Made by a program: the position numbers and the translations under genes. Positions 31,194 through 40,563 of a stretch of 64,000 nucleotides of DNA are shown here, piece by piece. Origin of the DNA: Thamnidium elegans (taxonomy: Eukaryota; Mucoromycota; Mucoromycetes; Mucorales; Mucoraceae). The stretch lies in the NCBI GenBank assembly GCA_025201345.1, contig JAIXMG010000002.1:1-64000 (forward strand), given 5' to 3'. Below the pieces are notes generated by a model. It saw only the letters and a program-made list of their open reading frames with translations. It made no database searches and was not told the DNA's origin. How positions within the stretch are numbered: the stretch's first letter is position 1; every line of letters starts with the position of its first letter.

Positions 31194-32663
31194 CACTATG
31201 GCCAGATATTTAGTAAATGATACTGTTATTAGTGGACATAGTTACTAAATACGGAATATATTCCGCTATTTTCAGTAGAAAATACTCTTCCCCTTTTTTT
31301 TATTCTAAATTTAGATTTTTTCTTTACCCGGGAATTAAAATATTAAAAAGGTGCATATCAATGTTCTATAACATATAGGTATATTACAGCGTCATAGTCG
31401 TTTAGATCTTAGCACTTACATGTATAGAGGAATAAGTTAATTATCAAAGTACAAATAATATAGACAAATATATAAATTTATTTAAAGAAAAAAAAAAGAA
31501 AAAAAGACACTGCCACGTTATCCAAAAAAAAAAAAAAAAAAAAAAAATAGAGACGCTACGATAATAAAAAAAATTGATTTACTACATATATTCGTGCTTT
31601 CTTTTTTTCAGTATACGTAAGACTTACCATATAAATTTCAGAATCACGTATAAAAAAAGAGGTCGTTTAGCCAAGCAGAAGGTGACTTTTTTTTTCAACC
31701 GCAGACGTAAGCGACCTTGCCTTTCCCCCCCCCCCCTTTTTTCTTTTCCTTTTTTATATATACTTTTACTTCACTTTATACACAAAAGACTAATCTCAAT
31801 GGTAACAATAAACTGAATCTCTTGAAATGGAACATAACTGTTTTTCTTCTTCTCTAGTTCATTCGCCTCTATTGTATCCCTAAACGCTAAGTAAAGTATT
31901 TTTTTTTATTTTGTTCCACTGCTAAAACAATTTTTTTTTTGTTCGTTTGCTTTTAGATATTTAACCATTGAATACTATTATGGTTCACCTTAAGGTACAC
32001 ATCCTTTAGTTATTTTTATTTACCACCTATTAATATCTACAAACGTTTATATATTTACAGAGAAGAAACCGTTTAACCATATGTCTTGGCTTTTTATTTA
32101 CTTGTAAGTTTGATAATAACACTATTTATGTAAAACAGATTTTAACCATATATATTATGTAGAAGTAAGTTGTTATAAATGGCTACTGAATAAAGAACAA
32201 CGGCTACTAAATAAAAAACAATGGCTACTAAATAAAGAGCAATGGCTACTGAATAAAGAGCAATGGTTACTGAATAAAGAGCAATGGTTACTGAATAAAC
32301 AGAGAATTTACTAAATAAAAAATAATGGTTACTGAATAAAAAATAATGGCTACTAAATAAAGAGCAATGGCTACTGAATAAAGAGCAATGGTTACTGAAT
32401 AAAGAGCAATGGTTACTGAATAAACAGACTCATGACGTATTTTTTAGTGGAATTTCTACTAAATAGGGTATATAAGATACCATTTCAATTTCAGTATCCA
32501 ACTTACTGCGTTCAGTAGAAAATATACTGCATAATAAATCCAGTATACATGGATACTAAATTCAGTAACCATACTATCTCATAGTTTCCGAATTTACAGT
32601 GTGCATATTTAGAAACACTTCTACTGTTATTAGTATAAAAAACAACTTTATCTGGCCACAGTG
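31194..32663. mobile_element. Non-autonomous CACTA/EnSpm-like element
   Basis: A 1470-bp insert with inverted termini CACTATGGCCAGATA (left) and CACTGTGGCCAGATA (right, reverse strand), and a 3-bp duplication AGA (31191-31193 and 32664-32666). Removing it restores the LINE zinc-finger frame exactly. CACT termini and 3-bp duplications fit CACTA/EnSpm elements. No transposase frame is present. Multiple TACTAAATA/TACTGAATA words, including a tandem array, sit toward the right end, like the subterminal repeats of that superfamily. Confidence 0.7.
32178..32428 (+). repeat. 21-bp tandem array, twelve units, with higher-order structure
   Basis: The unit is AATGGCTACTGAATAAAGAGC with small variants. 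Units 3-6 and 9-12 repeat the same series of variants, so a six-unit block of about 125 bp was itself duplicated. It lies inside the CACTA-like element. Confidence 0.92.
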
Positions 32664-33060
32664 AGAGGAGGCAATTGTGTGATTCGACTTTATCGGGAAA
32701 GAATCTGTAATATAGATTTTGTTGGTATTTTGTTGTGGATGGCTCGGTATCAAATAGTTCGAGCCGGTAAAGGAATTTCAAGTTCCCAAAACTCTAACCA
32801 TTTTTTGGAGTTAATGATCAGTGGTAGTTGTGAAGGAGGTGAGATGAGACCTTTGTAATAATTTATAGAAGTAACGGCCCATTTAGTTGGGGGATTAGGG
32901 TTGGTGAAAAGAGCCGAAGTATAGTATGAATGCTAAACGTAAAAAAATAGTTTTAAATATTTTATGATGTGTATAAGTAATATAAAATAACAAAAATAAC
33001 GAATATCAATTAAACAACTTTAATGTTTTAGTTTTGTTTAATAACGCTCGGACCACAGGA

Positions 33061-33323
33061 ATACTGAAGTTGCCGAAGCGAAGGATGAAGAAGTGGTACA
33101 AACCCGCCCCTGGTACCGAAGAATATTTTAATTGATCGATCAATCTTTATCCCTCCCAGAAAAATAAAATAAAATGAATTTAATTAGCTTGCTTGAAAGA
33201 TCTGGAGAAAAAGGGAATAGTACTATAGTTTTTCTTTTTTTTTATTATGTAATATCTGAAAATAAAGCGTGGCTCAGAGAGCTTGTACCGCTTCTTCATC
33301 CTTCGCTTCGGCAACGTCAGTAT
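33061..33323. repeat. Foldback/MITE-like inverted repeat
   Basis: Two 43-bp arms, 33061-33103 and 33281-33323, are inverse copies with three mismatches (core GTTGCCGAAGCGAAGGATGA), separated by 177 bp of AT-rich sequence. No flanking duplication was identified, so the element ends are uncertain. Confidence 0.8.
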
Positions 33324-33735
33324 CTTAAAGTGATTTTAGGACTGAATGACAATTTTAATTTCCAATTCAATGCTATTTCATATCTTCAGGTCTGATTTTA
33401 AGATCAGACTAATCATAGTGTTTGATACGCATTTTAAAAGTATTTTAGTAAAAAGAGACGAGTATACTTTAATGACGATGCTACTCAAGGTGACGTCCTA
33501 CTAATTTAATGACGCTGGTACGCCATTTCCTGCGGATCAAAACATTGCTTTTTTGAAATCCACGGAAGGTCATCCACACACAAGGAATAAAATAAAAAGA
33601 CCAAAAAAAAAGAAAAAAAAAAGACTCAGTGTATCCACGATCAGCCAATCAGACCTTGTTTTTGAAATCAACTGAGATTGCCAATCGGAGGGCTCCAAAA
33701 GACACCCCAGAGGGATGGAAAGGGAACGTAATTTT

Positions 33736-35090
33736 TTATTCAAGTGGGGGGAAGACGGTATGGATTTGTTGCACTGTAAAGACGTTGAGGGGTATCTGCA
33801 GACCGGCAAAGATCCGGGTATCGTGGTAATGTTGTAGGAACAGGCCAAGTTTGTGACCGAGGCGGATGGCATGAAGGACTTGGTTTTGGGTGGTCGGTTG
33901 ATGAGGAAAGGTGGTGGTAAGGAATGTTTGACGGGGGGTGCTGCCGACCCAGCGGTAGAGACGATGGCTGATTTTATATTTTTCGAGCCGGGACCGGCTG
34001 TGGTTATAGAGCTGCCAGAGCTGCTGGCAGGTATAGATGTTCAACAGCAGGTCCTCGGGTGAAGGAAGGGGAGGGGGAGTAGCATCGAGCTCTTGTTTCA
34101 GGCGTTGGAGGCGGAGGAGATAAGGTGGTGGTGGTGGCATAGGTGTGGGCATAGGTGAAGAGGGCATAGATGGCATAGGTGGAGATGGCATCGGTGGTGG
34201 CATATGAGGTAAAGGAGTGGTAGGTTCCTATAAAAAAAAAAAAAAAAAAAAAAAGTGGGTTAGGGCATGCACATATCAAGCAGACCAAGCTGTGTTACCT
34301 GGCGCGGAAAGTATTGTTCGAGTTCCGGCTGGAGGGAAAGGAGGGGCGTAAGGATAGCGGGGAAGTCTAGAGGATATGAAATGAGCCACTGCAACTTTGT
34401 TTGTTTGTTGTTTTTTTTTTTTTTTACCTGTACAATGTTGTGCTAATTGGTGTAACAGAGCATCCCAAAAGGCGGAACCGATGTTGGCAGGGGCGAGGTC
34501 AGAGAATACCTGCTCAAACGCCATCTGATGTTGGTCGTGGAGTACGTCCAACATCGGATGGCCGAGCCGGTAACAGGTCATATGCACATCTTGCAAGTAC
34601 AGCAAGATGGCGGGAGAGGCGGAGGAAAGGGAAGGGTGCCTTGGTGAAGGGAATTGCGGCTTTGGTGGTTTTCCCATTCTGATCGATAAAGGAATGGTTG
34701 GCGGAAACAGACACAGGCGATCCACAGCATGTCGGTAGTAAACCACCAACGTTGGCTCGCGTCCGCGGGTCGTGTAAGGCGGACGACGAGCTGGTCAACG
34801 GGTTGGTTACCCCAGAACGTAATCCAGCGGTCGTGGTGGTCCTGCAGGCAAGCCAGGAGTAGGTGGCGTACGTGCCAGCCCAAACGTTCAGCCAAACCAG
34901 CGTACCCGAGCACACAATAGGCTACGGCATTGTAGCCGCACCAGCCGAAGTCTTCTGGATTGTAGGCTTGAATGAATCTTTGAAGAGGAAAGCCTTGACG
35001 GAGCAGGACGAGAACCAGGGCGTGTGGGGTGCTCTCGTCAGGCGTGGTGAGACTTTGACACGTGTTCGTAAAAAGAGACCAGTAATCCAT
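33736..35090 (-). pseudogene. OTU-like cysteine protease-like gene, GC-rich, frameshifted
   Basis: Starts MDYWSLFTNTCQSL at 35090. The segment PEDFGWCGYNAVAYCVLGYA, followed by WHVRHLLLACLQDHHDRW and WWFTTDMLWIACVC, resembles an OTU domain (D..xC-G-x-x-A near the Cys, then a helical region and a late W/D stretch). After FLYRSEWEN the coding signal shifts frame near 34670 and continues PPKPQFPSPRHPSLSSAS... to LLHQLAQHC. Introns of ~45 and ~60 nt (the second with a poly-T before AG) lead to a last exon that is proline-rich and ends HTVFPPLE. Base composition is clearly richer in GC than the neighbours. OTU proteases occur in some fungal transposons, so a mobile origin is plausible. The catalytic His is not certain. 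Confidence 0.5.
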
Positions 35091-35284
35091 GCGGGAGCGA
35101 AGAAAAAAAAAATCCAAAAGGGAGGCCTCAAAAAAGAAAAAAAATTGATAGATTGTGTGACCTGGCGTTGCAATCTCTCCTTTTTTTTTATGTGTAATGA
35201 GAAAGTTTTGACAACTTTGCTTCTCTTTCATACGAAAAGAAGTTCTTGATACTATAAAAATTTGATATCAGTACAAATCTCTGT

Positions 35285-35319
<35 letters not shown>

Positions 35320-35326
35320 AAAACTT

Positions 35327-35804
35327 ACGCGATATCTATCACTGATAATAAATTGTACTCGTCCGATTTTTTATCTTTCTGCTTGGTCTTTTCTTGGTCA
35401 ATGAAATCAATAATTTTATTTATCTCTTTGCTATAAAATTATGTTAATAATTTAATCATTCTTTTTTAATGGTATAACATACCCGAACTGAAAGACTTTA
35501 AGCTTATCAAATAAAGCATTAACCATGGCTGCCGTTGATTCGTTTAAAGAATTAGTAAAAACTTTCTTTTTTTTTAATACGCTCTCTGAGTATTGAGTAA
35601 TATGTTGCCTCAGGTATAAGTTCAGCAAAGATGTCACGATCTTCTCTGTGTATTAAATTTATTCAAGATGATTGAACAAGCTTTTGAATAGAATCATCAT
35701 CTAAATCTTCTGTTTTTTTGTTCATATAACGACTTAAAGGAGAAAGATGAATATTTTTTTTTTTTTTTTTGCGACACTGGTACACTTTTAGTTTCAGCAA
35801 CCAT
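35327..35804 (-). pseudogene. GE/DL/ExK-family gene fragment, third copy
   Basis: A candidate start exon at 35804 (MVAETKSVPVSQKKKK, LSPLSRYMNKKTEDLDDD) is followed by an exon with FTNSLNESTAAMVNALFDKLKVFQFG, a ~53-nt intron (GTATGTT...TATAG), and KEINKIIDFIDQEKTKQKDKKSDEYNLLSVIDIA before a GTAAGT donor. The middle part aligns with FDNSLDQEVTKLINTVFEDLTKFQF and KNKKSDHYLLLCII in the chimeric gene at 28305-30249. The downstream exons with the GE/DL/ExK motifs are not found beyond the poly-A stretch at 35289-35317, so this copy is truncated. Confidence 0.6.
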
Positions 35805-36051
35805 TGGACTACTAAATGAATATAGTCTAGGATGTAACAAAAAAAAAACCCCCCACCGGATTTTTGGTTAATTCTTGGTACACCATCATTTACACCACCG
35901 GTTCCAATTTAGCATCGACACCACCATATCATAAGGAAATATTTTGGCATTTGATAATATAAAAGGTACTTGCTTGTATATGAATTCATAGTTAAAAAAA
36001 AAAAAAGGAAAGGAGAAAAAAGGATGAAATAAATAGGTGATTTTAATCATG

Positions 36052-36155
36052 ATGATAAAATGGGGTTTATTTAACTATGATAAAATGGAGTTTACTCAAC
36101 CATGAAAAAACGAGGTTTATTCAACTATGATAAAAAAGGATTTATTTAATCATCG
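36052..36155 (+). repeat. ~25-bp imperfect tandem repeat, four units
   Basis: Four degenerate units of the form ATGATAAAATGGGGTTTATT(TAAC), in a region without genes (35830-36530). Confidence 0.7.
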
Positions 36156-36531
36156 TAATATTTATATTACAATTTCCTTTCTCACGATATTAAGAAAAAA
36201 AAGTCGTTTTTACATGTAAAGTACCTGTCATTGTAAATGGCGATGCATCTACTTTTAACACTACGGGAAGCGGATGTTAAATTATGATGATTCATGTGGA
36301 TTCATGTTGAATTCCATGTTTTCTTTTTCCATAGCATTAAAACGATGTCTTAATATGTCTTAATATGACACCATCAAACATATGTTATTTAATGTTCCAT
36401 AAGTTTTAACATAATTCGACATTTTTAAACATGATTTGACATAAACCACGATTAGCGTGGAATTATGTTAAAAAAATCAAAGTATATTTTTATTGCATGG
36501 AGTAGCGGCATATTACTTTTTAAAGCAAATA

Positions 36532-36671
36532 CAGTAGCGGCTCTATTTAAGGGTGGATTTCTTCAGGACACCTTCTTCCGTCCCCCGCTTTAACACCCCT
36601 ATTATCGTTAATAATCGATTTAAGGGAGATTTACTGAGAATTTCGGTCGTCCTTAAATAGAGCCGCTACTG
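36532..36671. repeat. Tc1/mariner-type MITE, 140 bp
   Basis: Perfect 21-bp terminal inverted repeats beginning CAGTAGCGGCTCTATTTAAG, flanked by TA (36530-36531 and 36672-36673). The interior is non-coding. It truncates the gene to its right: the open frame there ends inside the MITE (AALFKDDRNSQ). Confidence 0.92.
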
Positions 36672-36673
36672 TA

Positions 36674-37400
36674 TACAGCTTATCTTCTGAAATTAACAAT
36701 GGTATCTTGATCGCATAACCCATGACCTTCTTCAAATATATTAACTCCCATATCTCCATTGCAGTCGTAACTGGGAGCTTTATAAACAACCTATTCCTTT
36801 GGTCTAGTTCTAGTGAACGCCCATCTTTTACTAATGCTAGGTTCGTATTTTTATAATCAAACATGGCTTGGATATTTACAAGGCTGTATTTTAAGGATCC
36901 ACTTTCGCTATTTCGTTCGACTACGACATCAATTCCATCCTTTCCTCTTGTTTTCTTGAGGATCTGGTCATTGCGGCTTAATATATACTCTTCTCTGATG
37001 AACATAATCTCTTCGCAGTCAAACACTAAGCGATTACTGCTGCAGAAATCTCTTAACATTACATTGAAAGGCAAACCATCACGATCAAGCGTATCATGTA
37101 ACAGATTGCTAACTATATGTACTAAGAAAATAAGCAGAGCTGCGAGGTATATCATACTGTTCTGCTACTTTTAGTACTGCTAGCCCATTTTCTTAAATTA
37201 CTCGATTAAAGTGCTCTTTTTGCCCATACCTATTATATTTTTTAGGCTTAATGATAGCCTTTTTTAAAGACTTCAACAAGACTTTCTATTACCTCTTCCA
37301 TCGCAACAAATTGTGATTCAGGAAGAATGTCCAGATCGATAAGCATTGAAAGTCGCCATACTGGTCGGATATATTATCAAAGTGTATTGCGCATCTGAGC
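36674..37400 (-). pseudogene. Unknown protein fragment truncated by a MITE
   Basis: Minus-strand coding signal. A possible upstream exon near 37370-37270 (MLIDLDILPESQFVAMEEVIESLVEVFK) is followed, after an intron ending near 37100, by NLLHDTLDRDGLPFNVMLRDF, FDCEEIMFIREEYILSRND, FDYKNTNLALVKDGRSLELDQ and EIWELIYLKKVMGYAIKIPLL. No family was recognised. The C-terminus runs into the MITE at 36532-36671, so the native end is missing. Confidence 0.45.
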
Positions 37401-37679
37401 TAGATGAATGAATATCGACGATAATGGTATGAGATTGCACTTTATTTTTTGGTTATCACTGTGGAATTCTAGGTCGAGAACATTCTCTTAAGAATTGTTT
37501 GAGACCGTCAGAACAAAATAAGAAATGTTATTATGCTACAGTCTTTTTGAAGTTTATTTAAATAGCGATTTTTAAAGTATATAAAGAAAAAAAAATCTAT
37601 AGTATTGTCATTAGTCTTCTTTTTTACTCGGTCATAACCGACTTCTTAGTCAATTCACTTACAATCATTTATTTCAAAA

Positions 37680-38670
37680 ATGTCTTCTGTTGAAGAACAA
37701 CTCCAAATTATGCAGCAACAACTTGCTGCCCCGCAGGAACATGCTTGTAAAATGTTATAATCCTAGATATCTTCCTAACGACGAAAGAAAGTGCCTCGGT
37801 GACATGGAGCAAACGAGTTTTAATAACGGTTCCAAATTTCTTTTGGTTGTAGAGATGTCTACTTTAAGAACAACGGCGTCTGAAGAGGTTTTATCAAGCT
37901 TTCTCCTTTCGCCTTGTTCTTTAATTGATCCTCGTATCAATAATTCTTCTGATACTGCTCCTGATGATAGTACGTCTTCTATCGGTGATAATACGAGCTT
38001 CATGCCTTCAAGAATATTTAAGCACATTTTCCATTTAATGGATACGATCCCTGTATCCAAGTTCCACAGTTACTCCAAAGAATTTAAGAGGCTTTTTAGA
38101 GATGCTTTGTTTGTTATAGATGAGGATAGTAGCAACAACATTGATAATATATTCTACAAGGCCCCGTACCATCTTCGTTCGTCTTATTCTACTTATATTG
38201 ACTTTAGAATGGAGCAGGTATTCATTCAAGTTTCAAATGCTAGCTCTATGTTCGTTGTAGAAAGTGCCAACCGCACATCTAACCGCCCAGAAGTTCGACA
38301 TGTTGAACCTACAAACTTGCTTTTTTTCGGATAGCTACCATGATAACCCCTTGTCGTCTCTATCTGATAATGCTTCGCCATTAGTAGTACATGTTACCAG
38401 CCACCTTTTCTCCTCCCTTTTCCCTTAATTCGCCCAATTCGTTCTATAAGACCTCATCAACAAATAATTGTATCTCCTTTTCCTCGTCCTCCTACTGCAA
38501 ATAGTTCGCCTATTAACAACTTAGATAGTCCAACTATTTTAGATATCTTGGAGCCAAAAAAAAAAGAGAGAACAAGAATATGTACCCGATGTGTTGCTAC
38601 ATCCTGCAGTTGCGATCCCAGTACTTGCCCATGTCGCCAGTATGCTTCCAGATGCCATCTTGTATCAGCA
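37680..38670 (+). pseudogene. Degenerate gene: Gln-rich start, unknown middle, Cys-rich end
   Basis: The ATG at 37680 begins MSSVEEQLQIMQQQLAA, a short coiled coil typical of retroelement Gag N-termini, but the frame stops after 26 codons. The signal continues one frame over (CYNPRYLPNDERK..., EFKRLFRDALFVIDEDS, HLRSSYSTYIDFRM) to 38334, and a third block at 38571-38670 encodes CTRCVATSCSCDPSTCPCRQYASRC, a possible zinc-binding tail. At least two frameshifts separate the parts. A decayed retroelement or host gene is possible; the family is not recognised. Confidence 0.4.
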
Positions 38671-39023
38671 GGTTAGAGAGTTACTGTTTCTTTCTATTTC
38701 TTTTTATTTCTTTCATTTATTCTTACTTCTTCTCATTATACTTTTTTTAAAAAAAATAAATTTTATTTCTATCTCTTTCATTTTTATACTTTTTTTATTA
38801 CTATATCCTAAAATATACAGCACACATTTTTTTTAAACCAACAATTATATATTGTAAACGTCCTGAATCCGATTTTTGCTTAATAATAATTTTTGGTCCA
38901 GTATGATATGGGCGCCCACAAGTGACCACTTTAACATGGATATATGATTATCCGATGGATAGCGCCTTTTCCCCCACACACCCTGAGCGTAAAAAAAAAA
39001 ATACGCTTTTATTTTTACCAACA

Positions 39024-40269
39024 ATGTTTGCAACTACGATTCGTCAATTAACTAGACAGACTGGACGCAATTACGTTACAACATCACAAGCTTTTAATGT
39101 ATTTGACAGAAAAGCTAAGCTTTTACAAAAAAATCGAGCAGCCTCCAATGTAGAAGAAAGTCGAACAGTTGATTATCTCAAGGATGAGATCGCAGCTAGA
39201 GTTGCCGATCGACTTTTGGTACTAAATTAAAAAATGGGTATACTCAATTTTCTAATTCTTTTATACGTGTAGGATATTAAACGTGATTTTGATACAGTTG
39301 TTGATTTGGGTTCTGGTTGTGGACATATTGTAAAGCATGCTACCAAAGATATGATGAAAAAACTAATTATGTGTGATATGTCAGAAAAATCTTTAAACAG
39401 AGATCTTAATGTATCTTATCCAATTGAAGTTGAAAGACGTGTCGTAGATGAAGAATTATTACCTTTTGAAGAAAACTCTTTAGATGCTGTCGTTAGTAGT
39501 TTATCTTTAAATTGGGTGAACGATTTACCTGGTGCTTTAATTCAAATTAAAAACTCGCTTAAGCCTGATGGTGTATTTATTGGTGCCATGTTTGGTGGTG
39601 ATACCTTATTTGAATTAAGAACATCGTTACAGTTAGCTGAAGTTGAAAGAGAGAGCGGTATTTCTCCCCGTGTATCTCCTATGGCAGGTAACGTTTCTTT
39701 TTTATTATTATTAGTATAGAATATTTAGCTAAATGTAAAATAGACTCTAGTGATATGTCTAGAATCTTGACTCGTGCTGGGTTTACTTTAACTACAGTTG
39801 ATGTTGATGAAATTCAAGTAAATTATCCTAGCGCTTTTGAATTAATGCAAGATCTTCGTTCTATGGGTGAAAGTAATGCTGTTTTAACAAGGTACTTTAT
39901 TATTTTTACTTGCTTTTCTGTGTACTTATATTATTATCAGACGTCCATTTTTAAAAAGAGATACACTTCTTTCTGCTGCCGCAATTTATAAAGGTACATA
40001 TATTCATATATAGCATCTTTTTATTTCTTATATTAATGGTAGAATATAGAATTGCATGGACAGCCAGATGGATCAATTCCTGCAACCTTTCAAATCATTT
40101 ACTTGGTACTTATTACTTCTTTTTTTTTCTGGATTTTATTTTTGTTTTTTATTATTAACACTTGGTTATATAGATTGGTTGGAAACCTTCAGAAAATACA
40201 CCATCACCAAAGAAGAGAGGTTCAGCAAATGCTTCATTAAAAGACATATTAGATGTTAAACCAGAATAG
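39024..40269 (+). CDS. NDUFAF5: NDUFAF5-like methyltransferase, mitochondrial complex I assembly
   Basis: Six exons (39024-39218, 39273-39687, 39744-39891, 39941-39993, 40050-40105, 40174-40269) join to 320 residues in frame. The N-terminus ([20 protein letters not shown]) is basic and fits a mitochondrial presequence. [16 protein letters not shown] and [15 protein letters not shown] are hallmarks of the family. The SAM-binding motif is [10 protein letters not shown], and the later core motifs are [13 protein letters not shown] and [21 protein letters not shown]. Family knowledge: NDUFAF5 modifies an arginine of complex I subunit NDUFS7 early in assembly. The frame continuing past the first donor (VLN) is intron. 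Confidence 0.9.
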
Positions 40270-40563
40270 ACATTGTGTTATAGGCCTCAAAATGAAGTTA
40301 TAATTAAAATCATTCCTTGTATATTCAAATAAGCAGATTAATGTACTCGCATTGTAAACAAAAAGTGTGATTTGAACTATCTCGACTTAATACATCATCT
40401 TTAACTTCCTTTTTTTTTTTTTTGTGTAAGAATGAGTTTATCATACCTAGATGATTTTGAAAATCACCGAGATACTAGAAATGATATTAGAAAATATATG
40501 TAGAAAGAACTATAAAAGAGAGAAAAAGGGGAAAACCATTTTTCATTGTGTATCTTAAAAAAA

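Larger units (their letters stand above)
30666..32930 (-). mobile_element. LINE remnant with poly(A), interrupted by a CACTA-like element
   Basis: On the minus strand the right part reads KWLEFWELEIPLPARTIWY, RAIHNKIPTKSILQI and SHNCLL. Directly after the foreign element the frame continues CLSTSISEETADHFLFTCP, FNIFTSYI and HIWRAHWRFTFD, ending at 30823. Together these form a zf-RVT C-terminal domain (CLLC...HFLFTC). A poly(A) stretch on the minus strand at 30667-30679 probably marks the LINE 3' end. The RT core is missing. Confidence 0.8.

Noticed and set aside
32178..32428. Possible CRISPR-like array
   Set aside because: The 21-bp units are contiguous tandem repeats without unique spacers, in a eukaryotic transposon.
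33174..33395. 73-residue frame over the foldback repeat
   Set aside because: It overlaps an inverted-repeat arm and has no protein resemblance.
34401..34915. Alternative frames on both strands in the GC-rich island
   Set aside because: High GC leaves many frames open; only the OTU-like frame and its shifted continuation look like protein.
40546..40563. Longer N-terminus for the GH81 protein
   Set aside because: It would need a non-ATG start; the ATG at 40564 opens directly into a signal peptide.
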